Source: Natrinema sp031626495
GTDB taxonomy: Archaea; Halobacteriota; Halobacteria; Halobacteriales; Natrialbaceae
Assembly (NCBI RefSeq): GCF_031626495.1
Contig: NZ_JAMQOJ010000002.1
Coordinates: 372,001-436,000 of the forward strand
Length of the DNA stretch: 64,000 nucleotides
Direction of reading: 5' to 3'
Part shown: piece by piece, positions 36,648 to 45,429 of the stretch
How positions within the stretch are numbered: position 1 is the stretch's first letter
Layout of the letters: the number at the start of each line of letters is the position of its first letter
Notes under the pieces: model-generated
What the model was told of the DNA's origin: nothing
Databases searched by the model: none
The model's input: the letters and a program-made list of their open reading frames with translations, nothing else
Position numbers and translations under genes: made by a program

Positions 36648-37756
36648 CGACCCTCCGCGGGAATCTCGGGCCGCTCCGAGCTGTCAGCCGACGCCCCCGA
36701 CGCCGTGTAGATGACGTCCGACGGATCGATGCTTACCCAGACCTCGTTACCGGGCTCGAGCATGCTCGCGTTCGCGTGGTGGTTCACCTGCACCGTCGTC
36801 TCGAACGCGGGGACGGACACGAAGTAGACGGCGCCCTGTCCCTGGTAGTCCACGCTCTCGATAGTTCCCCGGAAGGCGTTCTCGACCGCGGGTCGCTCCG
36901 TGCTGAGGGACGCGAGTTCGGTCCGGACGAAGACGGCGACGTCGTCGCCGTCGTCGATCCCGTCGCGGGCCTCGACGGTCATCGTCGAGTCGCCGAACCG
37001 AACGTCGGGGGTCGATCCGAGTCGGAGCGTGCCGTCGATCCTGCTCGAGGTGCCGAGGAAGTCAGCGACGAACGGCGACGCCGGCCGTTCGTACGCCGTT
37101 TTCGGGTCGTCGTACTGCTCTAAGGTACCGTCGTTGAGCACCGCGATCCGGTCGCCCATCGAGAGCGCTTCCGTCTGGTTGTGGGTGACGTAGATCGTCG
37201 TGATCCCGGTCTCGCGCTGGATGCGTTTGAGTTCGGTTCGCATCTCTCCCCGAAGCTTCTTGTCGAGGTTGGACAGCGGCTCGTCCATCAACACGAGGTC
37301 GGGGTCGAACGCGAGCGCTCGAGCGACCGCGACTCGCTGTTGCTGTCCCCCGCTGCACTCGTGGGGATACTCGTTTTCGTACCCCTCGAGATTGATCATC
37401 GAGAGCATCTCGGAGACTTTCGCCTCGCGCTCGCGTTCGTCGGCACCGCGCATCTTCAGTCCGAAGGCGATGTTCTCCCCGACGGTTTTGTGGGGAAAGA
37501 GCGCGTAATCCTGAAAGACGACGCCGATGTCGCGTTCGTACGGCGGGAGGTCCGTGAGGTCGGTTCCCTGCAGTCGGATCGATCCGGACGTCGGCGTCTG
37601 GAGACCGGCGATGTTCAGGAGCGTCGTCGTCTTCCCACAGCCGCTCGGACCGACGACGGTGACGAACTCCCCCTCCTCGACGGAAAAGGAAATACCGTCG
37701 ACGGCGACTGTCTCGCCGAACTCCTTTCGCAAGTTGTCAATATCGAGAAATTCCAT
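36644..37756 (-). CDS. ABC transporter ATP-binding protein, PotA-like
   Basis: This 370-residue ATPase is complete: Walker A GPSGCGKTTT, Q-loop VFQDYALFPHKT, signature ECSGGQQQRVAVARAL, Walker B LVLMDEPLSNLD and switch His in VTHNQTEAL. The C-terminal 110 residues form a TOBE domain (regulatory beta-barrel), as in PotA and related spermidine, putrescine or iron importers. It drives uptake through the two permeases with the lipoprotein encoded next door. It is the second gene of the operon. Confidence 0.95.
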   Translation of the reverse strand: MEFLDIDNLRKEFGETVAVDGISFSVEEGEFVTVVGPSGCGKTTTLLNIAGLQTPTSGSIRLQGTDLTDLPPYERDIGVVFQDYALFPHKTVGENIAFGLKMRGADEREREAKVSEMLSMINLEGYENEYPHECSGGQQQRVAVARALAFDPDLVLMDEPLSNLDKKLRGEMRTELKRIQRETGITTIYVTHNQTEALSMGDRIAVLNDGTLEQYDDPKTAYERPASPFVADFLGTSSRIDGTLRLGSTPDVRFGDSTMTVEARDGIDDGDDVAVFVRTELASLSTERPAVENAFRGTIESVDYQGQGAVYFVSVPAFETTVQVNHHANASMLEPGNEVWVSIDPSDVIYTASGASADSSERPEIPAEGR

Positions 37757-37793
37757 GTGATGGTTGTATGTATGTCGTTAGTCAGCGGAATAA

Positions 37794-38930
37794 CTACGAC
37801 GATTGGATGCTCTCCCACTCCTGGGACCACTCGTCGGAGTGGTCCTCCTGGTAGCCGGGGTTGAGGAACGTGAGCCGCTCGCCGCCCGTCGGATCGTAGT
37901 CGCCGAGGTTCTCGATCACGTCGGAGGTCGCGCCGGTCGCCGGCGGGTAGCCGAGCGCTTCCGCGAGCGGGACCAACACGTCCTCCTCGAGCAGGAAGTC
38001 GAAGAACGCCATCGCGGTGCTTCGCTTGTCGTCGTCGATCCCGGACACCATCGCCCAGTTGTCGGACCAGCCGTACGCGCCCTCCTTCGGAATGACGTAG
38101 TCGAGGTGGTCGTGACCGTCGTCGACGGCAGCCTTGATTCGGCCGCCCCACGCTTCGCCGACGTAGGCCTCGTTTTGCGCGTACATTCGAACGTGCTCGT
38201 CGCCCGTCGACCAGTAGCTGGAGATCAGCTCCTTCTGTTCGCGGACCGAATCCCAGATCCGTCCGATGCCGTCCTCGTAGGAGCTGTCGGCGCCGATATC
38301 GTTGGGGTCCATGCCGAGGTAGAGGGCCGTCGTGAAGACGCGCACGAAGTCGGTCCCTTGCATGGTGACGTTGCCGGCGTTCGCCTGATCCCAGCACGCT
38401 TCCCACGAGTCGAGTTCGCCGAGTTCGTCGCGGTTGTACGCCATCCCGATGGTCCCGTACACCGTCGGAATGCCGTGAACGTCGTCGCCGGCGTCGTACA
38501 CCGGGTTCTTGAACGTATCGGCGAGGCTATCGTAGTTGTCGAGTTCGCCTGTGTTGATCGGCGCCCAGACGCCCTCGCTTGCGCCCATATACAGCGTGTT
38601 CGCGGAGGTGATCGTCACGTGGGCGTCGGACTGCCCGGACTGGATCTGGTTGTAGCCGTCGAACTGGTCGCTAATCTGGTTGACTGCGACGTCGACGTCC
38701 TGTTCCTCTTCGAACGCAGAGAACACCTCGCTCTCGTAGGAGTCGATGTAGTTTCCGCCGGTAACCTGAACGACGAACGGATCGCTCGAGCTGCCGCCGA
38801 GACAACCGGCCAGCCCGGCGATACCGGCGGCACTGATACCGCCGATCGATCGTAAAACCCGTCGCCGTCCACGAGTTCTGTTCGTTGAACTGCCGGCGGT
38901 ATCGGTCGACCCGGTGTGAGCTTCTCTCAT
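37794..38930 (-). CDS. ABC transporter substrate-binding lipoprotein, PotD-like
   Basis: This 378-residue protein carries a Tat lipoprotein signal (GRRRVLRSIGGISAAGIAGLAGC), so it is exported folded and lipid-anchored, as usual for haloarchaeal binding proteins. The mature part matches the PotD/PotF type, with GGNYIDSYESEVF after the signal and a SGVWAP-like TSANTLYMGASEGVWAP, then YGTIGMAYNRDEL. It opens the operon of binding protein, ATPase, M24 hydrolase, permease, permease. A TATA-like TTTTATTACC on the minus strand is about 35 bases before its start. The ligand is unknown. Confidence 0.92.
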   Translation of the reverse strand: MREAHTGSTDTAGSSTNRTRGRRRVLRSIGGISAAGIAGLAGCLGGSSSDPFVVQVTGGNYIDSYESEVFSAFEEEQDVDVAVNQISDQFDGYNQIQSGQSDAHVTITSANTLYMGASEGVWAPINTGELDNYDSLADTFKNPVYDAGDDVHGIPTVYGTIGMAYNRDELGELDSWEACWDQANAGNVTMQGTDFVRVFTTALYLGMDPNDIGADSSYEDGIGRIWDSVREQKELISSYWSTGDEHVRMYAQNEAYVGEAWGGRIKAAVDDGHDHLDYVIPKEGAYGWSDNWAMVSGIDDDKRSTAMAFFDFLLEEDVLVPLAEALGYPPATGATSDVIENLGDYDPTGGERLTFLNPGYQEDHSDEWSQEWESIQSS

Positions 38931-39129
38931 TGTACGGGATTAGCATAGGTCAAGGTGGTAATAAAACTTGCTACATCAAAGCCGATTATTCGGAAATGGC
39001 GATTGTGTGATCTGCCCTATTCCAAATCAGAATACGACAATAACGGCGCAAGGCTTAACATCATTTGAGATAATTGGTGATCGATGGCACTGCACAGATC
39101 ACCGCGATATTCGCCAACGGAGGACGAAA
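38931..39129. promoter_or_regulatory. Divergent promoter region of the transport and catabolic operons
   Basis: About 200 bases separate the ABC operon (leftward) from the M20 operon (rightward). Besides the leftward TATA-like AATAAAAC (38960-38967), it holds CCGA-TTAT-TCGG (38982-38993), a small imperfect palindrome that could be an AsnC/Lrp-type operator. On the right, AACGGAGGACG gives a ribosome binding site seven bases before the M20 start at 39130. Confidence 0.5.
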
Positions 39130-40440
39130 ATGGAGCCGAATGAGCGCGTCGAGGCGGCCGCGAGCGAGCGCGTCGAGGCCGCCGTTGGGGAAATCAGCGA
39201 CGACATCGTCGATTTCGCCGCCGATCTCGTCCGCGTTCGAAGCGTTCTGAACGAGGAACAACCCGCCCAGAAACTCGTTCGAGAGCGCCTCGAGGCGCTC
39301 GATCTCGAGGTCGAAGAGATCCGCGCCGACGACGTCCCCGGCATCGAGGATCACGACGAGTACGTCGAACGCGACCTGTCCTACGAGGACCGGCCGAACC
39401 TCCTCGCGACGCGCGAGGGTGCGGGTGACGGTCAATCGCTGCTGTTCAACGGACACGTCGACGTCGTCCCCGAGGGCGACCGCGACGCGTGGTCGTTCGA
39501 CCCGTTCGCCGGAACCGTCGAGGACGGACGACTCCTCGGCCGGGGCGCGTCGGACATGAAAGGAGGCGTCGCCGCGATGATTTACGCGCTCGAGGCCCTC
39601 GATCGTGCGGGGATCGAGCTCCTCGGCGACCTGTCGTTCAACACCGTCATCGAGGAGGAGTACGGCGGATCCGGCGGGACGCTCGCGAGTGTTCTCGCGG
39701 GCGTCGACGCGGACGCCGTCGTGATCCCGGAGCCGACGGGCTTCGACTCGTGGATCGCGAACGACGGCGTCTCCTACTTCCGCGTGACCGTCGAGGGGAA
39801 GAGCGCTCACGCCGCGGAGACCGACGCCGGCGTGAACGCCGTCTCGAAGCTGTTGCCGATCTACCACGCGCTCGAGGACCTCCACGACGAGCGCAAGACG
39901 ACGGTCCACGACGAGCTGTTCGAGGAGTGGCACGAGCACACGGTCTCGCTGAACCTCGGCACGCTGCGCGGCGGCGACTGGGTCTCGAGCGTCCCAGACG
40001 AAGCGGTGCTCGAGGCGCGAATCTCGCACGCGCCCGAAGAGACGCGCGAAGACCTCCGCGAGACGGTCGAACGGACGGTCGAGCGGGCCGCCGAGGGCGA
40101 TCCGTGGCTCGCAGAGCACCCGCCCGAAATCGAGTGGTTCGGCTGGCGCGGCCGGTCCGCGAAGATCGATCCCGACGAGCCGATCGTTCGGACGGTCGAA
40201 GCCGTCGCCGAAGAGACGCTCGGCCGGGAGAGCCACGCCAAAGGGTTCCCCGGCGGGATCGACTCCCGGTTCTTCGTCAACGAGACCGGGACGCCGGCCG
40301 TCTGCTTCGGGCCGGGCGCGTACAACATCCACGGCACCGACGAGTACCTCCCCGTGGCGGAACTCGAGGAGATCACGCTCGCTCTCGCGTTGACTGCCAT
40401 GTCGTGGTGTGGCTACAGGGTGACGCCGGATGAGTCGTAG
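39130..40440 (+). CDS. M20-family deacylase/peptidase (ArgE/DapE type)
   Basis: The 436-residue enzyme starts at the ATG 39130, which has a GGAGG site; the longer frame from 38968 is not coding-like. M20 motifs are present: LLFNGHVDVVPEGD (metal His), GRGASDMKGGVAA (bridging Asp), VIEEEYGGSGG (catalytic and metal Glu) and the dimerisation domain around KSAHAAETDAGVN. The C-terminal ligand is in NIHGTDE. Such enzymes remove N-acyl, N-carbamoyl or peptide groups. It is the first gene of the divergent catabolic operon, overlapping the next gene by about ten bases. Confidence 0.9.
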   Translation: MEPNERVEAAASERVEAAVGEISDDIVDFAADLVRVRSVLNEEQPAQKLVRERLEALDLEVEEIRADDVPGIEDHDEYVERDLSYEDRPNLLATREGAGDGQSLLFNGHVDVVPEGDRDAWSFDPFAGTVEDGRLLGRGASDMKGGVAAMIYALEALDRAGIELLGDLSFNTVIEEEYGGSGGTLASVLAGVDADAVVIPEPTGFDSWIANDGVSYFRVTVEGKSAHAAETDAGVNAVSKLLPIYHALEDLHDERKTTVHDELFEEWHEHTVSLNLGTLRGGDWVSSVPDEAVLEARISHAPEETREDLRETVERTVERAAEGDPWLAEHPPEIEWFGWRGRSAKIDPDEPIVRTVEAVAEETLGRESHAKGFPGGIDSRFFVNETGTPAVCFGPGAYNIHGTDEYLPVAELEEITLALALTAMSWCGYRVTPDES

Positions 40441-41311
40441 CGGCGGCTCGGAAGTCCGTCGCTACGACGAACTCACGTGGCCCGAAATCGACGAGGCCGC
40501 CGAGGACGGTGCGACGGTCGTCGTCCCCGTCGGTGCGACCGAAGACCACGGCCCGCACCTCCCGCTGGACGTCGACCGTCGGATCGTCGAGGCGGTCTGC
40601 GAACCGGCCGTCGCCGATAGGAACGACGCGCTGTTGTTCCCGACGATCGACCACGGGTACCTCCCCCATCACATGGACTTTCCGGGCGGGATCACGATCG
40701 GGTGGCGCACGTTCGTCGACTACGTCGTCGACATTTGCGTCTCGCTCGCCCACCACGGGTTCGAGCGGATTCTGCTCGTCAACGGACACGGTTCGAACCA
40801 CCACCTCCTCGAACTGGCCAGCCGGCAGGTACTGCTGCAGTATCCCGACATCCGCTGCGCGATGCTCTCGTGGTGGGAGATCGACGAGGTTCGCGAGACA
40901 GCGAGCGCGGTTCGCGAGGCCGGCCCGCAGGGGTCGGCCCACGCGGGCGAGATGGAGACGTCGATCTACATGCACCTCTACCCCGAGCGCGTCGATCTGG
41001 ACGCCGCTCCCCGCGACATCGCCTATCCCGAGAGCCGACACTTCAACAACCTCGATCTCGCGGGCCAGACCCGCCCCGAAGACTCGACGCCCGTGACGAT
41101 GTTGGGCTGGTGGTCGACGGTCTCGGAGACCGGCGTCATGGGCGACGCGACCGTCGCTACCCCGGAGACCGGCGAGTTACTGCTCGAGGCCGCGATCGAG
41201 GGGCTCGGCTCCGTCCTCGAAGAGTTCGCCGAGTACCCGATCCGGTCGATCGACGACCACCACGAACGGACCGTAACTGACCGCGAATACGACACTTTCA
41301 GACCACGATGA
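40430..41311 (+). CDS. Creatininase-family amidohydrolase
   Basis: This 293-residue protein has the metal-site set of the creatininase family: VPVGATEDHGPHLPLDVD (Glu, His and Asp), NGHGSNHH (second His cluster) and HAGEMETS (final Glu region). Family members open cyclic amides or hydrolyse amide bonds (creatinine, formamide of a flavin intermediate, mycofactocin precursor). It lies between the M20 and the CoA-transferase genes, overlapping the previous gene by 11 bases and the next by 4. Together with the M24 protein encoded across the divergent promoter, it recalls creatinine/creatine breakdown, but the real substrate is not known. Confidence 0.88.
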   Translation: MSRSGGSEVRRYDELTWPEIDEAAEDGATVVVPVGATEDHGPHLPLDVDRRIVEAVCEPAVADRNDALLFPTIDHGYLPHHMDFPGGITIGWRTFVDYVVDICVSLAHHGFERILLVNGHGSNHHLLELASRQVLLQYPDIRCAMLSWWEIDEVRETASAVREAGPQGSAHAGEMETSIYMHLYPERVDLDAAPRDIAYPESRHFNNLDLAGQTRPEDSTPVTMLGWWSTVSETGVMGDATVATPETGELLLEAAIEGLGSVLEEFAEYPIRSIDDHHERTVTDREYDTFRPR

Positions 41312-42291
41312 CACACGCCGCAGACGCCATCCACACCTCCGACAGACCGGCCGAAATCGGCGACGAAACGACCGATCGGGAGAAGGTCACGGACCTCGTC
41401 TCCGCGATCGAGGAGTACGTCACCGACGGCTCGAGCATCGCCTTCGGCGGAATGGGCGGCCGCGATCCGGAAGCGGCGGCCCGCGAGATCGTCCGCCAGG
41501 AAACGACCGGGCTGACCGTCCTCGACGACGCCAGGACGACCCTATTCGACATCATGGTCGGCGCCGGCTGCGTCGACGAGTACGTCGGCTCCTGGGTCGG
41601 GACGAGCCTCATCTCGCAGGGCCACAACGTTCGAAGCGCCGTCGAGAACGACGTCCCCCATCACCTCGAGATGCGCGACGTCTCGAACTTCGGCTCCTCG
41701 TTGATGTTCCTCGCGGGAGCGATGGACCTCCCGTTCGTGCCGACGCGATCGATGCTCGACACGGACATCCCGACGCACAACGACGACCTCGAGGTGATCG
41801 AGGATCCGCTCGGGTCGGGCGATCCGCTCGTGCTCGTTCCCCCGGCGCGACCCGACGTGGCGATCATCCACGTCCAGCGGTGCGATCCGATGGGCAACGC
41901 GCAGATACTGGGCAACGTCGTCAACGATCACCTCAAGGCCCGGGCCGCCGAACACACCGTCGTCACCTGTGAGGAACTCGTCCCGACCGAGGAGATCCGG
42001 CGACGGCCCGAACTCACCCGCATCCCGTTCTACACGGTCGACGCGGTCGTCGAGGTCCCCTTCGGCTCTCACCCGTGGCACTGCTACGGGCAGTACTACG
42101 CCGATCTGCCCTTCTACCGGGAGTACGGCCTGCGGTCGCGGGACCGCGAGGAGTTCCTCGAGTGGCTCGACGAGTGGATCTGTCCCCACGAGGAGTACCT
42201 CGAGAAGGTGGGTGCCGATCGGCTGGCGACGCTCGAGCACATGGAGCGAACGATCAACGGTGCGGACTCCGCGGGGGGAACCGATGAGTGA
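41308..42291 (+). CDS. CoA-transferase family I, subunit A
   Basis: This 327-residue protein has the alpha-subunit features of glutaconate/3-oxoacid-type CoA-transferases: an N-terminal SSIAFGGMGGRDPEAAAREI glycine-rich loop, ADVAIIHVQRCDPMGNAQ-like PDVAIIHVQRCDPMGN, and VVTCEELVPTEEI. With the next gene it makes the heteromeric enzyme that moves CoA between acids. Related proteins of the IpdAB type hydrolyse ring-CoA compounds instead, so the reaction is uncertain. Overlaps with both neighbours show a tight operon. Confidence 0.88.
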   Translation: MTHAADAIHTSDRPAEIGDETTDREKVTDLVSAIEEYVTDGSSIAFGGMGGRDPEAAAREIVRQETTGLTVLDDARTTLFDIMVGAGCVDEYVGSWVGTSLISQGHNVRSAVENDVPHHLEMRDVSNFGSSLMFLAGAMDLPFVPTRSMLDTDIPTHNDDLEVIEDPLGSGDPLVLVPPARPDVAIIHVQRCDPMGNAQILGNVVNDHLKARAAEHTVVTCEELVPTEEIRRRPELTRIPFYTVDAVVEVPFGSHPWHCYGQYYADLPFYREYGLRSRDREEFLEWLDEWICPHEEYLEKVGADRLATLEHMERTINGADSAGGTDE

Positions 42292-43234
42292 CCGATCGAC
42301 GGCGGGCGAAGCCGCCGAGCCGTCCACGGAATCGGTGAACCCGGTTCGCGTCGATCGGCCCGAGGAGACGGCCGACGATTACACGACGACCGAACTGCTG
42401 GCGGTCGCCGCCGCGCGCCAGATCGACGACGGCGAGACCGCGTTCATCGGCGTCGGCATGTCGCTGATGTCGGGCATCCTCGCGAAACACACGCACGCGC
42501 CGGACTGCCAGCTCGTGACCGAGTCGGGGTACATCGGCTCCGTCCCCCCGGGCGTGGTCCAGTCGATCTCCGACACCATCCTCGGGGTCGACGCGCTCGT
42601 CGCGACCGACCAGTGCGAGATCTTCGTCGACAACCAGCGCGGGGCCTTCGACGTCGGCATCATCGGCGCGGGCCAGATCGACAGCCGCGGCAACACGAAC
42701 TCGACGGCCGTGATCGGGGACGCGACGTACGACCGACCGAAAGTGCGGCTGCCCGGCTCCGGTGGGAGCAACGACATCATGACGTCCTGCGGCCGGACCG
42801 TCGTCATGATGCGCCAGCAGCGCCGCGCGTTCACGACCGAGGTCGACTACGTGACCGCGCCGGGCCACCTCGAGCGGCCGGGCCGGCGCGAGGAACTCGG
42901 CTTCGTCGGCGGCGGTCCGGCCGCCGTCGTCACCGACATGGCGGTGTTCGGCTTCGACGACGACGGCGAGATGGTCCTCGAAACGACCCATCCCGGCGTC
43001 AGCGTCGACGACGTCCGCGAGGAAGTCCAGTGGGACCTCCGCGTCGCCGACGACGTCGCGACGACGCCGGAGCCGACGCGGGGCGAGGTCGCAATGTTGC
43101 GCGCCATCGACCCCGCGGACGTCGTCCTTCGGGGCACCGACTACGTCTACGAGGTCGGCTTCGAGGAGTGGAGCGACACCGTCCTCGAGCACTGGGAGCA
43201 ACTGCGAACGGTTCAGAACGAGACCGACGACTGA
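42284..43234 (+). CDS. CoA-transferase family I, subunit B
   Basis: This 316-residue beta-type subunit starts at the ATG 42284, which overlaps the A-subunit stop by eight bases. It has GVGMSLMSGILAKHTHAP, then TESGYIGSVPPG with Glu80 at the usual position of the catalytic glutamate, and DQCEIFVDNQRGAFDVGIIG, GSGGSNDIMTSCGRT. The C-terminus continues with EVQWDLRVADDVATTPEP. In glutaconate CoA-transferase this Glu forms the CoA thioester. It needs the A subunit to act. The acid substrate is unknown and may come from the transaminated product. Confidence 0.9.
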   Translation: MSDRSTAGEAAEPSTESVNPVRVDRPEETADDYTTTELLAVAAARQIDDGETAFIGVGMSLMSGILAKHTHAPDCQLVTESGYIGSVPPGVVQSISDTILGVDALVATDQCEIFVDNQRGAFDVGIIGAGQIDSRGNTNSTAVIGDATYDRPKVRLPGSGGSNDIMTSCGRTVVMMRQQRRAFTTEVDYVTAPGHLERPGRREELGFVGGGPAAVVTDMAVFGFDDDGEMVLETTHPGVSVDDVREEVQWDLRVADDVATTPEPTRGEVAMLRAIDPADVVLRGTDYVYEVGFEEWSDTVLEHWEQLRTVQNETDD

Positions 43235-43244
43235 AACACAGCTA

Positions 43245-44630
43245 ATGACGACACACGAAACACCCCAACGACAGACGAGAGCCGGTACCGACCTCGGGGG
43301 GATGTTCCCCCGCGCGTTCGCCGACGAGTACGTCACTATCGTCCGCGGCGACGGGCCGTGGGTCTGGGACGCCGACGGGAACCGCTACCTCGACGCAATC
43401 TCCGGAAACCAGAACGTCAACATCGGCCACGGCCGCGAGGAGATCGCCGAGGCCGCGCGCGAACAGATCGACCGCCTCGAGTACGTCTCGAGCATGCTGT
43501 TCGCGAACGAACCCGCGATGGAGTACACCGAGAAGATCGCCGAGTTCACGCCCGAGGGCTTCGAGAAGACGTGGCTCGTCTCGAGCGGCTCGGAGGCGAA
43601 CGAGAGCGCGATCAAGATGGCCCGCCAGTACCACTACGAGCGCGGGAACGAGGGCAAGTACAAGATGATCTCGCGCCGCCGGAGCTATCACGGCAACACC
43701 GCCGGCGCGATGGCGGTCTCCGGCTTTCCGGCCCGGAAGACGAAGATGGAGCCGCTGTTCGCGAACTTCCCGAAGGCGCCGAGCGCGACGCCGTACCGCT
43801 GTGAGCGCTGCGACGGGGACGGCGGACACGCCTGCGGCGTCGAGTGTGCGAACGACCTCGAGCGACTCATCCAGGACGAGGGGCCGGAGACGGTGTCGGC
43901 GTTCATCACCGAGCCGGTCACGGGTGCCGCGAACGCCGGCGCGTATCCCCACGACGGCTATTTCCAGCGGGTCCGCGAGATCTGCGACGAGTACGACGTG
44001 TTGTTCATCGTCGACGAGGTCATGGCCGGGTTCGGACGGACCGGCGAGAACTTCGCGATCGAACACTGGGACGTCACCCCGGACATCATCACCGGTGCGA
44101 AGGGGATGAGCGGCGGCTACTCGCCCATCGGCGGCACGATGCCCCACCGCCGCGTCGCGGAGGTCTTCGAGACCGTCGAAGACGGGTTCCAGCACGGCCA
44201 CACCTTCTGTTTCAACCCGGCCTCGGCCGCGATCGGGACGGCCGTCCTCGAGTACATGGACGAACACGACCTCGTGGCGAACGCCCGCGAGGTCGGCGCG
44301 TCCCTCCGAGAGCGCTGCGAGGAGTTCTACGAGTACGATTTCGTCGGCGACGTCCGCGGGAAAGGACTGATGATCGGCGTGGAGTTCGTCGGCGACCGGG
44401 AGACGAAAGAGCCCCTTCCCGAAACCGGATCGGAGTTCCAGTCGCTCCTGTTCGAGGCGGGACTGGATAACGGGATCATCACCTACCCCGGCGGGGGCCA
44501 CGTCGGCGGGGAGAACGGCGACTACACGCTCATTACGCCGCCGCTGACCATCGACGAGTCCCTCGCCGACGAGGTCGTCGACCGAATGCACGCGACGCTC
44601 GCGGACGTGGAATCGTCGCTCGGGCGGTAG
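43245..44630 (+). CDS. Class III pyridoxal-phosphate aminotransferase
   Basis: This 461-residue enzyme has the family's landmarks: LVSSGSEANESAIKMAR (phosphate-binding), SYHGNTAGAMA, FIVDEVMAGFGRTG and TGAKGMSGGYSPIGG with the PLP lysine at position 286. A short Cys-rich insertion (RCERCDGDGGHACGVEC) sits near residues 185-201, typical of some omega-aminotransferases and possibly zinc binding. It removes a terminal amino group from an amine or amino acid. It closes the operon ten bases after the CoA-transferase B gene. Its product, an oxo-acid or aldehyde, could feed the alcohol dehydrogenase or the CoA-transferase. Confidence 0.92.
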   Translation: MTTHETPQRQTRAGTDLGGMFPRAFADEYVTIVRGDGPWVWDADGNRYLDAISGNQNVNIGHGREEIAEAAREQIDRLEYVSSMLFANEPAMEYTEKIAEFTPEGFEKTWLVSSGSEANESAIKMARQYHYERGNEGKYKMISRRRSYHGNTAGAMAVSGFPARKTKMEPLFANFPKAPSATPYRCERCDGDGGHACGVECANDLERLIQDEGPETVSAFITEPVTGAANAGAYPHDGYFQRVREICDEYDVLFIVDEVMAGFGRTGENFAIEHWDVTPDIITGAKGMSGGYSPIGGTMPHRRVAEVFETVEDGFQHGHTFCFNPASAAIGTAVLEYMDEHDLVANAREVGASLRERCEEFYEYDFVGDVRGKGLMIGVEFVGDRETKEPLPETGSEFQSLLFEAGLDNGIITYPGGGHVGGENGDYTLITPPLTIDESLADEVVDRMHATLADVESSLGR

Positions 44631-45061
44631 TCAGCGGCCCGGTTTCGGGACGCCGCTCGAGCCGGCACGAAAGCTCGGTACGCACGGCTGTTCGATGTAG
44701 CGTCGGAAACCCGGGCGGGCGGGAACCGCCCTGGGCGTGAGAGACATGAGCGTACTCGAAGCGGGGGCGAGTCCACATCCGAGCGATCCGGGCACGAACG
44801 CACGCAATCGCCGTATGAGTTGGGCCAGGTGCGTACCCGGCGGGGCGTTACCTCCCCGCAGGTTGGCTAATGCAAGGGTCGTGTATTGTTATGCAGTCGC
44901 TTGGTCGCCGGTAGTAGCCCCACACCGACCGCAGGCGGCGTATAACACGAGGGTAGACACCCGCTACGATCGGGTCGACGTCCGAGGGGTCACGGTCTCT
45001 CGCTGCACGCTGCCCTCGCGTCTCGTGGAGTTCGTCCCGGTTTCGCTACCGCGTGCCGCTC
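44631..45061. other. Intergenic stretch without a supported gene
   Basis: About 430 bases of moderately GC-rich sequence between the aminotransferase and the convergent glutaredoxin gene; nothing recognised in either strand. Confidence 0.45.
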
Positions 45062-45307
45062 TCACGCGAGCGTTCTGTCGACGTACTCGAGGATGTTTTC
45101 GGACTCCGCCATCGTGACGCCGCGGTCGTCGTCGACGAGGACCGGCACCGCCCGCTGACCCGAGACGCGCTTGACCTGATCGCGGCCGGAGTGTAGCGCC
45201 GGGACCTCCTCGCGCTCGTAGTCGATCCCTTCCGCGTCGAGACGGTCGGTGACGGCTTCGCAGTACGGACAGCCCTCGAGCACGTACACTGTGGGTTCAG
45301 TTGCCAT
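45062..45307 (-). CDS. Glutaredoxin-like thiol oxidoreductase
   Basis: This 81-residue glutaredoxin fold has the dithiol site CPYC in VLEGCPYCEAVT, the cis-Pro segment RAVPVLVDDDRG and a C-terminal helix (ESENILEYVDRTL). It reduces protein disulfides or mixed disulfides with gamma-glutamylcysteine-type thiols in halophiles. It stands alone; the gene to its right begins on the other strand. Confidence 0.92.
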   Translation of the reverse strand: MATEPTVYVLEGCPYCEAVTDRLDAEGIDYEREEVPALHSGRDQVKRVSGQRAVPVLVDDDRGVTMAESENILEYVDRTLA

Positions 45308-45429
45308 ACAGTCAGTTGTCGATGCGGGCAGAAAGCGCTAGGGGCTCCGGACGATCGCGGGTCGGGACGGAAACGGCGCTTGCCTGCGACGCCTCCAGAG
45401 GGATGGTGCTGGGACCCGTTCGGAACGGC

